A DNA stretch of 64,000 nucleotides from Ornithobacterium rhinotracheale (lineage in GTDB: Bacteria; Bacteroidota; Bacteroidia; Flavobacteriales; Weeksellaceae), in NCBI RefSeq assembly GCF_022832975.1, contig NZ_CP094846.1, forward strand, positions 930,001-994,000. Direction: 5' to 3'. Below, piece by piece: positions 42,719 to 52,141 of the stretch; position 1 is the stretch's first letter; the number at the start of each line of letters is the position of its first letter. Position numbers and translations under genes: made by a program. The notes below the pieces were generated by a model, which did no database searches, was not told the origin of the DNA, and worked only from the letters and a program-made list of their open reading frames with translations.

Positions 42719-44281
42719 TTAATATTTATTGTTTATCCTTGCCCCAAAGCGGTAGGTACTTTTATTTCTGCGTGTGCGCGTGCTGAGATAATTAAACGCC
42801 CCATGCACGGCATCGGGTCCGTCATCGTGAGCGCCAGAGCCTTTTTCAAAGGCTAAAAACTGGTCAATAAGGGTTTGCATATCGGGGTCTTCTTTGAGGC
42901 TGGCGTTAAAAAACACATTCTTCCGCTCAAAATACCCAGAAAGGCTTTCTATCCTGTCAAACTTATCGGTTTTAGGGCGTTTATCGGCAACCACAGGAAT
43001 GTAATAGCCTCGTTTTTCACCCTCACGGTCAAAGTCCGAAACAAAATCGTCCATCGCAAAAAGCCCCTCTATGAGATAGCGAATGTTGAATTTTTCGAGG
43101 TGATTTTCCTCGTAAGTGTTATAGAGCCACTCGGCACAATGGGCACGGCTTTTTTGTTGCATATACGCGGTGATGATGTGGTATTCCTTGCCGGTGATGC
43201 CTACCAAAACCAGCGCCTTGTAATCGGCGTTTTGCTTGTAGGAAAGGTCGCCATAAAAACACAAAGCATCGTATTTTTTTAGCGGTAGTGCGGGTTTATA
43301 TCTAATATCCTCATATTTAAAAATCGCTCCGTCCTCAATGTGGGTATGCATATATTCGCGAAGAAAGGAACGGCGGGGCGTTTTTTCGTATTTCTTACGC
43401 CAATAATCAGCACTGGTTTTTTCTGGCCATTCGGGCTGAAAGCTGATTAAATCCTTGACGGCACACACGCTTAAAACTTCAAAGTGCAGGGCATTGCTTT
43501 CCTTTTTATTTCCAGTTTTTAAAACGGTTTTAAAATAGCTTTTTAAGCGGTTGGTAATGGAGTTTTTATGAAAGTTGTTATTGGCAAACACAAAACGCTC
43601 GGTGGCGTCTTCATCGGTGTCAAAACAGCCCCAAATATCCTCGGTGATATAGTCTACGCTTTCACGCATAATGCGGTCGTTGTGAATGGATTTTTTGCTG
43701 TCCACATCATCAACAACGATGTAATCGGGACGCTCGGCCTGCTCTCTGGCACCTCGTGGGTTTTGCCCAAATCCGATAGACATAAAGCGTATGCCGTCGG
43801 AAGTAGCAAAGTCGCCATCTGCCCAGTTTCCAGCGGAATAACGCTCCCCATAATCATTTTTGATACGATTGTTAAATTGCAATTGTGCTTGAATGGAAGA
43901 AAGTAGTTTTTTGGCTTTGGGCTCGGTCTCGCCCACCAAGAGCATAAATTTCAAATTATTTTTAGCCAAATACAAATACAGCGGAATACCCATATCAATA
44001 TGTACAGACTTTCCTGCTGAGCGGTACATTTCAGCCAGTAATCTCAGGCGTTTGTGTTTCACAATGATTTTCGCCAACTTGGCGTGGAACCACGCGGAGG
44101 GTTTTTTGGCATAGTTTGGAAAATAATACGCAAACCAGCGGAGATAATCCGCCTCTAAATGCCTTATTCGCTCGGTTTTTTCTTTGGAAGTCTCGCCGAT
44201 TTTTACCGAAGTAGCCTGCGCTATGCGCTGGCAATGCTTGTCGTAATCCTGTAATAATTTTAAGTATTTGTTATTGCTCAT
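42719..44281 (-). CDS. Terminase large subunit (Mu gp28-like)
   Basis: A 520-residue DNA-packaging motor. The ATPase part has LLAEMYRSAGKSVHIDMGI (Walker A-like with the AGKS core), then DYIVVDDVDSKKS as Walker B. The nuclease part has ALCFYGDLSYKQNADYKALVLVG and DDFVSDFDREGEK. Starts in an ATGA overlap with the small subunit gene. Confidence 0.88.
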   Translation of the reverse strand: MSNNKYLKLLQDYDKHCQRIAQATSVKIGETSKEKTERIRHLEADYLRWFAYYFPNYAKKPSAWFHAKLAKIIVKHKRLRLLAEMYRSAGKSVHIDMGIPLYLYLAKNNLKFMLLVGETEPKAKKLLSSIQAQLQFNNRIKNDYGERYSAGNWADGDFATSDGIRFMSIGFGQNPRGAREQAERPDYIVVDDVDSKKSIHNDRIMRESVDYITEDIWGCFDTDEDATERFVFANNNFHKNSITNRLKSYFKTVLKTGNKKESNALHFEVLSVCAVKDLISFQPEWPEKTSADYWRKKYEKTPRRSFLREYMHTHIEDGAIFKYEDIRYKPALPLKKYDALCFYGDLSYKQNADYKALVLVGITGKEYHIITAYMQQKSRAHCAEWLYNTYEENHLEKFNIRYLIEGLFAMDDFVSDFDREGEKRGYYIPVVADKRPKTDKFDRIESLSGYFERKNVFFNASLKEDPDMQTLIDQFLAFEKGSGAHDDGPDAVHGAFNYLSTRTRRNKSTYRFGARINNKY

Positions 44282-44706
44282 TGCTTATCTATGTTGTTGA
44301 TTTTTAGTTGTAAAAATAGTTTGTGATACTTGGTGCACTCTTTGGCAAACTGCGGGTCCTGCTCGGCGATGAAAAAGTCTAATTCCTTTAATATTTTATG
44401 AATGACAATCGGGTCGGCTTGTTTGTTGAGCCTATCAATGGCTGCCATGAGTTTATTCACGGCATCGGCGTTAAAGGTTGCAGGCTCGCCATTGGCTACC
44501 CGCAGGGCTTCTTGTTGGAGTTTTTGTTTTATAGCAGTTGGCGATGCGTGGAAATTGAGGCGTTTTTGCTCCCAATTGTCCGCCTTTGCCCAGTTGCCGA
44601 TGGTTTTTTCGGTTACTTTAAAATGCTCGGCGACTTCTTTCAAAGTGATTTCTAAATTTTCAATATAAAATTCCTCTGCCTTGAGTCGTGTTTGTGTCTT
44701 TGCCAT
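44278..44706 (-). CDS. Terminase small subunit-like HTH protein (DUF1804/gp27-like)
   Basis: A 142-residue protein with an N-terminal HTH that recognises DNA: TLKEVAEHFKVTEKTIGNWA followed by a long helical region. First gene of the leftward head operon. Confidence 0.75.
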   Translation of the reverse strand: MAKTQTRLKAEEFYIENLEITLKEVAEHFKVTEKTIGNWAKADNWEQKRLNFHASPTAIKQKLQQEALRVANGEPATFNADAVNKLMAAIDRLNKQADPIVIHKILKELDFFIAEQDPQFAKECTKYHKLFLQLKINNIDKQ

Positions 44707-44848
44707 TCTTTTTTAAGGGCAAAAATGCCCTCATTATAAAGTATTTAAAAGATAAAGTTTGAAGATACGACAGATGTGTCTGATGTTCGGTATAAGATTT
44801 TTTTTGGCAAAAATTGTAACTCAAATTTGCCTCAAAATCATAACAAAA

Positions 44849-45793
44849 ATGCCACGATTTATATTAAATGACGAAACAAAGGCCAACTCTTACGGCTTTA
44901 AGATAAAGACTAGCGGTATCAGTCTGGAGCGCTTCTCCGCAAACCCTGTAATGCTTGACGGGCATAATCCGTCCAACCTTTCCGTCATAGGTCAATGGAA
45001 AGAAATTAAGACAGAGGACGGAAAGCTCTCCGCTGACACCGATTTTGATACAGAGGACCAAAATGCGGCGCTCATTGCAGGCAAGGTAGAGCGCGGCATT
45101 ATTAAAGGGGCTAGTATGGGCATTGCCTTTCAAAAGAAAGATTTAAGACTAGAAAATGGAGAGCTGATACTTTCGGCGTGTGAGCTTTTGGAGGCATCTA
45201 TTGTTTCCATTCCTAGCAACGCCAACGCTTTACGCCTGTATGTAGACAATAGACTTTTGACACGCGAAGAAGTGCAGAACCTATGCCTATCTATTGAAAA
45301 TAAAGAAAATTTTAATCCAGAACATATGAAAAAAGTACAATTAAGCACAGCTGCCTTGCTCATCTTAGGGTTTGCGGCAGCACAAGAATTAGGCGCCGAA
45401 CAAATCAACGAGGCGGTGCTGAGCTTAGATAAGCAAAAGAAAGATTTAGAGGCAAAACTTCAACTTTCAGAGGAAAAAGTACAAGCCTATGAGAAAAAGA
45501 CCAAAGAGGAAAAAGACAAAGCCATTGTCCAAATGGTATCTCTTGCCGTGAAGCAGGGCAAAATCACGGCGGACAAACATCAGTCTTTTGTGGATTTAGC
45601 CCAGCAAAATTTTGAGCTGGCCAAATCCGCGCTTGATGCCATTCCAGCTAAACAAAACTTTTCGCCCGAGGTGAAAACGCCAACCGGAGCCGTTCAAACC
45701 ATGGAAGAGTTTCAAAAATTGAGTTTAACGGAGCAATTGGCGTTTAAACAATCTAATCCAGAGGGCTATAAAGCTATTTTAAAACAACTTTAA
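44849..45793 (+). CDS. HK97-type prohead protease with scaffold tail
   Basis: A 314-residue protein. Residues about 1-145 are an S78-like protease domain: VMLDGHNPSN (His), then IIKGASMGIAF (Ser) and ASIVSIPSNANAL. Residues about 200-300 are a coiled, Lys/Glu-rich scaffold. The ATG at 44849 fits the family start (MPRFILND); a longer frame from 44759 would cover the divergent promoter region. First gene of the rightward late operon. Confidence 0.82.
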   Translation: MPRFILNDETKANSYGFKIKTSGISLERFSANPVMLDGHNPSNLSVIGQWKEIKTEDGKLSADTDFDTEDQNAALIAGKVERGIIKGASMGIAFQKKDLRLENGELILSACELLEASIVSIPSNANALRLYVDNRLLTREEVQNLCLSIENKENFNPEHMKKVQLSTAALLILGFAAAQELGAEQINEAVLSLDKQKKDLEAKLQLSEEKVQAYEKKTKEEKDKAIVQMVSLAVKQGKITADKHQSFVDLAQQNFELAKSALDAIPAKQNFSPEVKTPTGAVQTMEEFQKLSLTEQLAFKQSNPEGYKAILKQL

Positions 45794-45826
45794 ACCTCAT
45801 TTAAAAACAATTTAAAAACAGAATAT

Positions 45827-46708
45827 ATGGCAAAGAATTTTCCAGAAATATGGGAGGGCCGAGTGCGCCATAACTTAGAGAAAGGCGCAACGGCGGATTT
45901 TTTAGACGGCGTGTCAGAGCTTGACGGCGATGTAACGCAAATGGGTGAAAAAAATATCATCCATGTACCCACCACACAATTTGCACCGGAGGTGTTGATT
46001 AACAACACCACTTATCCGCTTGCCGTGCAAGAATACACCGATGACGAAGTAGTTATCAGTTTGGATAAATACCAAACCAAGCCCACCAAACTCACCGATG
46101 ACCAAATTCAAGGTGCGAGCTACCAGCGCATCGATGCCATTACCAAAGCACAAACCAACTCCATTGGAGCAAGGAAAATGAAAAAAGCCTTGCACTCCAT
46201 CGCACCACAACAAAACGAGCCTACCAAAGGGAATATCGTGTTAGATATTGCCGATGATTCTGTGGGGTGTACTTATGAGGATTTAGTAAACCTCAAAGAC
46301 AAATGCGATGCCGCCGAGTGGCCAGAAGAAGGCAGAAGATTGGTGCTTTGCAATAAGCACTGGAACGCCCTTTTGAAAGATAGAAAAAACTTCGGCGACC
46401 AGTTGGTCAATTACAAAACAGGCACTGTATCACCAGTGATTGCCGGCTTTGAGATTAAGAAATACATTGCCTCGCCGCACTACAACGCCAGCAAGGAGAA
46501 AAAAGCCTTTGGCGAAGTGCCATCAGGGGGCGACAAACCCGCATCCGTAGCCTTTGTTTTAGACAATACGGCGAAAAAAACAGGCATTACCAAGCAGTAT
46601 TTTTCCGAAGCAGGAAAAGACCCAGAGAACCAAGCCAATTTGCTCAGTTATCGTCATTATTTTATCGCTACGGCAATGGAAGATAAATGGCGTGCGGCTT
46701 TAATCTAA
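45827..46708 (+). CDS. Major capsid protein
   Basis: A 293-residue HK97-fold coat protein. N-arm MAKNFPEIWEGRVRHNL, then IIHVPTTQFAPEVLINN, VVISLDKYQTKPTKLTDDQ and the C-terminal NLLSYRHYFIATAMEDKWRA. It directly follows the protease/scaffold gene. A terminator-like hairpin follows. Confidence 0.85.
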   Translation: MAKNFPEIWEGRVRHNLEKGATADFLDGVSELDGDVTQMGEKNIIHVPTTQFAPEVLINNTTYPLAVQEYTDDEVVISLDKYQTKPTKLTDDQIQGASYQRIDAITKAQTNSIGARKMKKALHSIAPQQNEPTKGNIVLDIADDSVGCTYEDLVNLKDKCDAAEWPEEGRRLVLCNKHWNALLKDRKNFGDQLVNYKTGTVSPVIAGFEIKKYIASPHYNASKEKKAFGEVPSGGDKPASVAFVLDNTAKKTGITKQYFSEAGKDPENQANLLSYRHYFIATAMEDKWRAALI

Positions 46709-46717
46709 AAAGGATGT

Positions 46718-46743
46718 AAGGGCTAAGCCTATTTAGCCCTTTT
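46718..46743 (+). terminator. Partial terminator after the capsid gene
   Basis: AAGGGCTAA (46718-46726) pairs with TTAGCCCTT (46733-46741), followed by a short T run. It would reduce expression of downstream genes below the capsid level. Confidence 0.65.
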
Positions 46744-46775
46744 CCTTTAATTATTAATTATTTAAAAACAATCAA

Positions 46776-47183
46776 ATGGAACCTATATTTAAAGAAAACC
46801 CACAGCTTGATGTGGTGTATAAGACTTCCGATGGAAAATATTTTTATACAGAAAACGACGCTAAAAACTACGCCTCAAATTTAGAGGACAAAAAGGTTAA
46901 AAAATTAATGCGTGGTAATGATACCTCAAAATCAATTTTAAAGGTGGTATCACAGATATTGAACAATGCGGTTGAAGATGCAAGTGAAACCGAAGAGAAA
47001 CCTAAAACTCAAAACTCTGAATTAAACGAGAAAATTCAAGAGTTAAAAACTTTGGAATTAGTCAAGTCAAATTACAACCAAATGAAATCTTTGGTTAAAT
47101 ATTTTGATTTGAAAACAGAAGACCAAAAAGCAGAGACTTATATCAAAGTCTTAGAAGAATATAAACAAAAAATCTCTCAATAA
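46776..47183 (+). CDS. Unknown structural-region protein, 135 aa
   Basis: Acidic/basic helical protein; N-terminal VVYKTSDGKYFYTENDAKNYA resembles a small beta-rich motif, and the C-terminal half is coiled coil. Between capsid and sheath, so perhaps head completion. It overlaps the next start by 1 bp. Confidence 0.55.
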   Translation: MEPIFKENPQLDVVYKTSDGKYFYTENDAKNYASNLEDKKVKKLMRGNDTSKSILKVVSQILNNAVEDASETEEKPKTQNSELNEKIQELKTLELVKSNYNQMKSLVKYFDLKTEDQKAETYIKVLEEYKQKISQ

Positions 47184-48364
47184 TGAACGGCGTTAAATTT
47201 ATCAGAGAAAACGGCGGACTGGGCAGAACCCTTGCCAGTGAGGACGCTACCTCCGGACTTATCGTGTACGGCGAAACAGCCGTGGAAAAAGCCCTTATTT
47301 TGTCGGTGGAAGAATTGGAAGCACTGGGGGTTTCCGCCACTTCGCACCCTGTTTTGCATTACCAAGTGAGCGAATTTTTCCGCATCAATTTAGGGGCAAA
47401 ATTATACATTCAATCCGTGGAAAGCTCCGACCAAAACTACACCGAGGTGAAAGTCCTCCAAAACTTCGCCCAAGGGAAAATAAGGCAAATTGCCGTGTGC
47501 GACTTCAAAACGCCTAGCGCTAATTTGCAAGTGTGTGTAAAGAAATTGCAGGAGGTAGCCTCAGAACTGGGCAAAAGAATTACCCCGCTTTCTGTTTTGC
47601 TTTCTTTGAAAATCGAAAGCGCAGAGATGACCTCACTTCCTGATTTGCACACTATGGAGAGCGACAAAGTGAGCGTTATCATCGGGCAAGACGGCGGTGG
47701 GCGTGGCAACTTTTTGCACCAAACCAATCCATCACTTTCCTGCATTGGGACGACTCTGGGGGCTCTTTCCAAAGCCAAAGTTCACGAGAGTTTGGGCTAT
47801 GTAGAGCGTCAAAACTTGGTTTCTTCTACTTACGACAAAGCTCTCACAGGCGATGAGTGGCGAGCCTTAGAACTAGATGTACCTGCCTTTTGTGATGGCT
47901 CCAAGCTCGGAGATTACACGCCTCAGCAATTGGATAGCCTAAACGATAAAGGCTACATATTCCTCACGCAATATGCTGGAAACGCTGGCACTTACGCCAA
48001 CGATAGTTTTACAGCAACGGCCTTAAATAGTGATTACGCTTACATTGAAAACAATCGCGTTTTGGATAAAGCCATTCGGGAGGTAAACCGTGTATTAGTG
48101 CCTAAAATTTCGGCACCGGTTTACATTGACCCAGATACAGGCTATTTGGAAGCGGCCAATGTGGCAGCCTTAGAAGCCCTTTGTGATGAGCCTTTGGACG
48201 AAATGAAACGAAATGGAGAGCTTAGCGGTTACCGCGTGTACATTGACCCACGCCAAAATGTCTTGCAAAAATCCAAGTTGGAAGTGGTCATCAAAGTGGT
48301 TCCCGTGGGAACACTTAGACAAATTGAAGTGAAAATCGGTTTAACATTAAACTTGAATAATTAA
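47183..48364 (+). CDS. Tail sheath protein (DUF2586-like)
   Basis: A 393-residue contractile sheath protein. MNGVKFIRENGGLGRTLASE, VSVIIGQDGGGRGNF and the C-terminal VYIDPDTGYLEAANVAALEAL with LSGYRVYIDPRQNVLQKSKL match DUF2586. This makes the phage a myovirus-type particle, like Mu. Confidence 0.8.
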   Translation: MNGVKFIRENGGLGRTLASEDATSGLIVYGETAVEKALILSVEELEALGVSATSHPVLHYQVSEFFRINLGAKLYIQSVESSDQNYTEVKVLQNFAQGKIRQIAVCDFKTPSANLQVCVKKLQEVASELGKRITPLSVLLSLKIESAEMTSLPDLHTMESDKVSVIIGQDGGGRGNFLHQTNPSLSCIGTTLGALSKAKVHESLGYVERQNLVSSTYDKALTGDEWRALELDVPAFCDGSKLGDYTPQQLDSLNDKGYIFLTQYAGNAGTYANDSFTATALNSDYAYIENNRVLDKAIREVNRVLVPKISAPVYIDPDTGYLEAANVAALEALCDEPLDEMKRNGELSGYRVYIDPRQNVLQKSKLEVVIKVVPVGTLRQIEVKIGLTLNLNN

Positions 48365-48528
48365 AAACTTGCAGGAGTAGCATATATGACTTATCACTCT
48401 ATATGTGAAGTAATCGGCAGTATACGAATATAATTATATCAACAAAGCACTAACGGTTTTTAAGGTGGATAAGCACAAAAGTTTTTGCGTGAGTGCTTTG
48501 TTATTTTGAAAATGAAAAGTAAAAAATT
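48365..48528 (+). other. 164-nt gene-free structured spacer
   Basis: There is no convincing gene here, only a 14-codon frame. Three inverted repeats are visible: CATATA/TATATG (48381-48386 / 48400-48405), the palindrome ATATAATTATAT near 48430, and an 11-bp stem AACAAAGCACT (48441-48451) with AGTGCTTTGTT (48492-48502). It may be an mRNA-processing or regulatory structure between sheath and tube genes. Confidence 0.5.
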
Positions 48529-48963
48529 ATGGCAATAGAATTAGAACCATTAATCAACGGCCGAGAATACGGCTGGGCAGATATTATTTGCAATATCGGC
48601 GGTACGCCAGTAACAGGCATCAGGGCTATTAAATACGAGGAAGAGCAGGAAAAGGAGAATGTTTACGGCGCGGGGCGGTATCCGATTTCGAGAGGCTACG
48701 GACGCGTAAAGGCCACTGCCAGCATCACGCTTTTGGCAGGCACGGTGCTAGCGCTTAAAGCTAAGGCTCCGAAAGGACAACTCCACCGTATTGCGCCCTT
48801 TTCTATCACCGTGAGCTATCAGCCCGACAACCAGCCGCTGGTAACGCATATCCTGAAAAACTGCGAGTTTAAAAAAGCAGGCTTCGATTGGAAAGAGGGC
48901 GATATGAGCAAAGAGGTAGAGCTGGAATTGATTATTTCTCACATTGTAGACAAATCAGTTTAA
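48529..48963 (+). CDS. Tail tube protein
   Basis: A 144-residue beta-rich tube protein: INGREYGWADIICNIGGTPV, KYEEEQEKENVYGAGRYPIS with ITVSYQPDNQP and the KEGDMSKEVELEL ending. It follows the sheath gene as in Mu (L then M). Confidence 0.8.
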   Translation: MAIELEPLINGREYGWADIICNIGGTPVTGIRAIKYEEEQEKENVYGAGRYPISRGYGRVKATASITLLAGTVLALKAKAPKGQLHRIAPFSITVSYQPDNQPLVTHILKNCEFKKAGFDWKEGDMSKEVELELIISHIVDKSV

Positions 48964-49009
48964 TTACACTTTAAAAACTATTTAAACAACATTTAAAACG
49001 ATAAAAAAA

Positions 49010-49518
49010 ATGAACGAAACAATTTGCGGGCTAAGCCCAGAGGAAATAGAGCAACTCAAAGCCGAAAAGGGTGCTTTGGTGTTAGTTACGGTAAACTATG
49101 CCGGACAAGCTCAAAATGTGATTTTTAAAGAGCCGACCTTTCAGCAGTTGGAGGCGCTCTCAAAGATTAGCAAGAGCAATGAGATGAAAGCCGTGCAATC
49201 GGCCTATGCCAATTATATCGTAAAGGCAGACGAGGAAATAGAGCAGCGCGATATGCTCAAAGCCAAAGCCGTGGAGGCGCTGATGGCAAGAATGCAAAAA
49301 ACTACTGCCGAGGCAAAAAACTTGTAAGCTCGCTGCAAGGCGAGCAACCCGAAAACGGAAGATGGCAAGCAGATGCTTTGATTAGGGCAAATTTTGGTGT
49401 AAACCCTGAAAATCTACAAGTAAGCGAGTGGAATAAGTTATATGCCCAAGCCCAATGGTTGGAAGAATGGCGTATGCAGAACCAAGCCGAATTGTTTTTG
49501 AAACTCTTCGGGAGCTAA
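49010..49518 (+). CDS. Tail assembly chaperone with -1 frameshift extension
   Basis: Normal reading gives a 105-residue protein ending at TAA 49325-49327 (MNETICGLSPEEIEQLKAEK to TTAEAKNL). A slippery A AAA AAC at 49315-49321 followed by a hairpin lets ribosomes shift to -1 and continue to TAA 49516-49518, giving 104 + 65 = 169 residues. The extension (ENGRWQADALIRANFGVNPE, then WLEEWRMQNQAELFLKLFGS) has the look of a genuine protein. Paired chaperone products of this kind, made just before the tape measure gene, are general in tailed phages. Confidence 0.8.
49315..49345 (+). promoter_or_regulatory. -1 ribosomal frameshift signal
   Basis: AAAAAAC (49315-49321) is in the X XXY YYZ register. 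After a 6-nt spacer comes a perfect 6-bp hairpin, GCTCGC (49328-49333) with GCGAGC (49340-49345), loop TGCAAG. Confidence 0.8.
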
Positions 49519-49676
49519 TCATTCAAACAACGATTAGCAAAAACAATCATAGCATAAAAATACCAAAGCCCCCCAACAATAGGAAATGCAAAAACAAAAA
49601 AAATGCTCAAAATAAGACTAAAAAAAATGCTTACGAAAAAAGCATAACCTAATGGTGTGATTTTATAACCTTTCAT
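49515..49676 (-). CDS. Small two-helix membrane protein hidden on the opposite strand
   Basis: A 53-residue leftward frame, MKGYKITPLGYAFFVSIFFS followed by a second hydrophobic segment (about 34-47). It sits between the tail chaperone and tape measure genes, has a perfect -7 box upstream on its strand, and ends 2 bp inside the frameshift extension. Independent expression inside a late operon is typical of lysogenic cargo such as superinfection exclusion. Function unknown. Confidence 0.55.
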   Translation of the reverse strand: MKGYKITPLGYAFFVSIFFSLILSIFFVFAFPIVGGLWYFYAMIVFANRCLND

Positions 49677-49693
49677 AAAAACGAAACTTTTTA

Positions 49694-49701
49694 CAAAGAT
49701 A
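49694..49701 (-). promoter_or_regulatory. -7 box for the opposite-strand membrane gene
   Basis: The minus strand reads TATCTTTG, a perfect TAnnTTTG box 17 bp before the start codon. Confidence 0.55.
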
Positions 49702-49707
49702 AAAAAA

Positions 49708-52131
49708 ATGTCTTCAAATTCAGTAACATATCAAATTAATTTTACCGCCAATACGGAACCTATTTTTAATAAGATAGAAACAGGTTTCAATGGTGTGAAA
49801 AAATCAGTTGAGCAAACAAATAAAGTTTTTGGAGACTGCTATAAAGCATTATTATCGGTAAACTTAGCGGCCGATGGTATGAATGTTTTAAAGCAAAGTT
49901 TCGACAACCTAATTCAGCCCGGCGCTACACTGAACTCCCAAATGGCAGAGCTTTCGGCCATTACAGGCGTTACAGGCGAAGGATTAAAGGCTATTGAACA
50001 GGCCGCACGAGATACCTCCAAAACTTTTGGAACGGATGCCTCCGCCAATGTGGAGAGTTATAAATTGGTGCTTTCGCAATTAGACCCCGAGATTGCCAAG
50101 AACGCCGAGGCGATGAAGCTAATGGGCGAGCACATCAATGTTTTGTCCAAACAGATGGGAGGCGATACAGTGGCGGCTACCAATGTTTTGACCACTTCGA
50201 TGAACCAGTTTGGTATTTCTACCGAAAACCCCATCGAGGCGGCTAAAACAATGGGCGAAATGATGAATGTAATGTCGTCAGCGGCACAGGCTGGAAGTGC
50301 CGAACTTCCACAAATCCAGTCGGCTTTGGAACAGGTCGGGATGGTAGCCAAAACCACAGGATTAAGTTTTGAAGAAACCAATGCCCAAATTCAGATTTTA
50401 GATAAGGCCGGAAAAAAAGGAAGTGAGGGCGGTGTGGCACTCCGAAATGTTTTAACTACATTGTCAGAGGGGCGTTTTACTTCCAAATTGGCCGCGCAAG
50501 GTTTGCAGCAAGCAGGTATTTCGGTGGAGTATTTGGCCAATACCAGCATACCGCTTACCGATAGGCTGAAAACGCTGAGAAAAATCCAGAATGATACGGC
50601 GCTAATGACCAAAGTGTTTGGTAAGGAAAACATGGCGGCCGCGATTGCAATGATTAATGGGGCGGATGAAGCCGCAGAGCTTACGGAGCAAATTACAGGC
50701 ACCAACTCGGCCACAGAGCAAGCCGAAATTATTATGGGCAGTTATGCCGAAAAAATGGCAAGAGCAAAGGCTTGGGTGGATGATTTAAAAATAGGATTTT
50801 TTAATCTAATTGAGCCAATGGCTCCATTAACTCAACATTTTTTCTCTCTTGTAAATGCTTTGGGTGATATGTCCAGAGTATATATATCTGCAAAATCTGC
50901 TATAGAGGCTTTCTTTCCTAAGTTGTTTTTAAAAACTATAAAAACAGAAGAAGATACCATAGCTACCAATGCAAATACCACAGCAACCAATAGGAACTCG
51001 TTAGCCAAAGGGAGAATGGGAAACGCCTCACTTCTTTCCGCTATAAAGATGAAATCTATCAATGCACAAATGACTATCGGAGCCGTTTTAGCTAGAATAC
51101 AGGCAAGCGGTATTCGCTCGGTGGCAAGGGCTTTTTTGCAAGCTACTTTGGGGGCCACGGCCTTTCAAATTGCCTTAGATGCTTTAGGGATAGGGCTAAT
51201 TTTGGCAGCCATTGCCGCACTCATTTTTGGGTTAAAACATTTGTGGGAGAACTCACGCCGTTTCCGTGAGATTTTATTTGGAATTGGCTATGCAGGGCGT
51301 GCCGTGTTTCATAACATTGGTGTGGTTCTGCAGCGTGTATGGCAAAAAATCATCAAGCCCATATTTGACATTTGGTGGGAAACCGTGAGCGGGTTTTTCA
51401 CTTTTGCCTACGAGATGGGCTATAATTTTGCCGTGTCATTGGGCGAGTTTTTCGCTTGGCTGGGCGATGTTTTTACAGCGGTTTTTTCTGCGATATGGGA
51501 TTTTTCCGTGCAAGTTTTTACAGGCATTTTAAACATTTGCTCCGAGGCGTGGGCTTGGATAACGGATACATTCGGAGGCTTTGCCGCGTGGGTAGATGAG
51601 ACCATTTTAGGGACTTTAAAAAACATTTTTTCCAGTGCTTGGGATTGGGTGATGGGATTTGTCGACAAAATCGTAGGGATTTTTAGAAAAATTGGGGGCT
51701 GGCTCTCCGATACCTTTGGGGGTATTTTTTCCTCGGATGGAATGCTTAGTGTAAAAACAGAATATAAAAAAGGCGAAGAGGCCGGAGGAAAGAGTTTTGA
51801 CCGCGATAAAGCAGAACGGGAAAAGGACAAGCCCCAAGAAGTGTCCATCGTGGAGGATAAAAAGAATTTATTTGACCTTAAAAAAGGAGGTCTTACACCG
51901 CCTACGGTGGGCGGTATTGCCGGCGAAAAAGCCAAGAAGAAAAAGAAAAAAGGCGGTAAAGAGCATTCCGATAGTGGCAATAAGGTGCAGAGCCTTACGG
52001 TGGGCAAGTTTATGGACAACCTAAATGTGTATATGAACACTACGAATGGCATTGATAAAGAACAACTTGTACAACAGTTGAAAGAAGTATTTTACACTAC
52101 GGTGGCGGATTTTACAGGTGCCACAAATTAA
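49708..52131 (+). CDS. Tail tape measure protein
   Basis: An 807-residue protein that sets tail length. A TP901-type domain lies at about 70-330 (AELSAITGVTGEGLKAIEQAARDTSKTFG, then GGVALRNVLTTLSEG). Hydrophobic segments follow near residues 490-520 (IALDALGIGLILAAIAALIFGL) with Trp/Phe-rich repeats to about 690. The C-terminus is basic (KAKKKKKKGGK). Shorter than many myovirus tape measures, so a moderate tail length is expected. Confidence 0.9.
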   Translation: MSSNSVTYQINFTANTEPIFNKIETGFNGVKKSVEQTNKVFGDCYKALLSVNLAADGMNVLKQSFDNLIQPGATLNSQMAELSAITGVTGEGLKAIEQAARDTSKTFGTDASANVESYKLVLSQLDPEIAKNAEAMKLMGEHINVLSKQMGGDTVAATNVLTTSMNQFGISTENPIEAAKTMGEMMNVMSSAAQAGSAELPQIQSALEQVGMVAKTTGLSFEETNAQIQILDKAGKKGSEGGVALRNVLTTLSEGRFTSKLAAQGLQQAGISVEYLANTSIPLTDRLKTLRKIQNDTALMTKVFGKENMAAAIAMINGADEAAELTEQITGTNSATEQAEIIMGSYAEKMARAKAWVDDLKIGFFNLIEPMAPLTQHFFSLVNALGDMSRVYISAKSAIEAFFPKLFLKTIKTEEDTIATNANTTATNRNSLAKGRMGNASLLSAIKMKSINAQMTIGAVLARIQASGIRSVARAFLQATLGATAFQIALDALGIGLILAAIAALIFGLKHLWENSRRFREILFGIGYAGRAVFHNIGVVLQRVWQKIIKPIFDIWWETVSGFFTFAYEMGYNFAVSLGEFFAWLGDVFTAVFSAIWDFSVQVFTGILNICSEAWAWITDTFGGFAAWVDETILGTLKNIFSSAWDWVMGFVDKIVGIFRKIGGWLSDTFGGIFSSDGMLSVKTEYKKGEEAGGKSFDRDKAEREKDKPQEVSIVEDKKNLFDLKKGGLTPPTVGGIAGEKAKKKKKKGGKEHSDSGNKVQSLTVGKFMDNLNVYMNTTNGIDKEQLVQQLKEVFYTTVADFTGATN

Positions 52132-52141
52132 ATCAAAAAAG

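Noticed and set aside
49455-49652. A 65-codon + strand frame after the tail chaperone
   Set aside because: It overlaps the -1 frameshift extension and the minus-strand membrane gene, and its Lys/Asn-rich sequence has no protein-like pattern.
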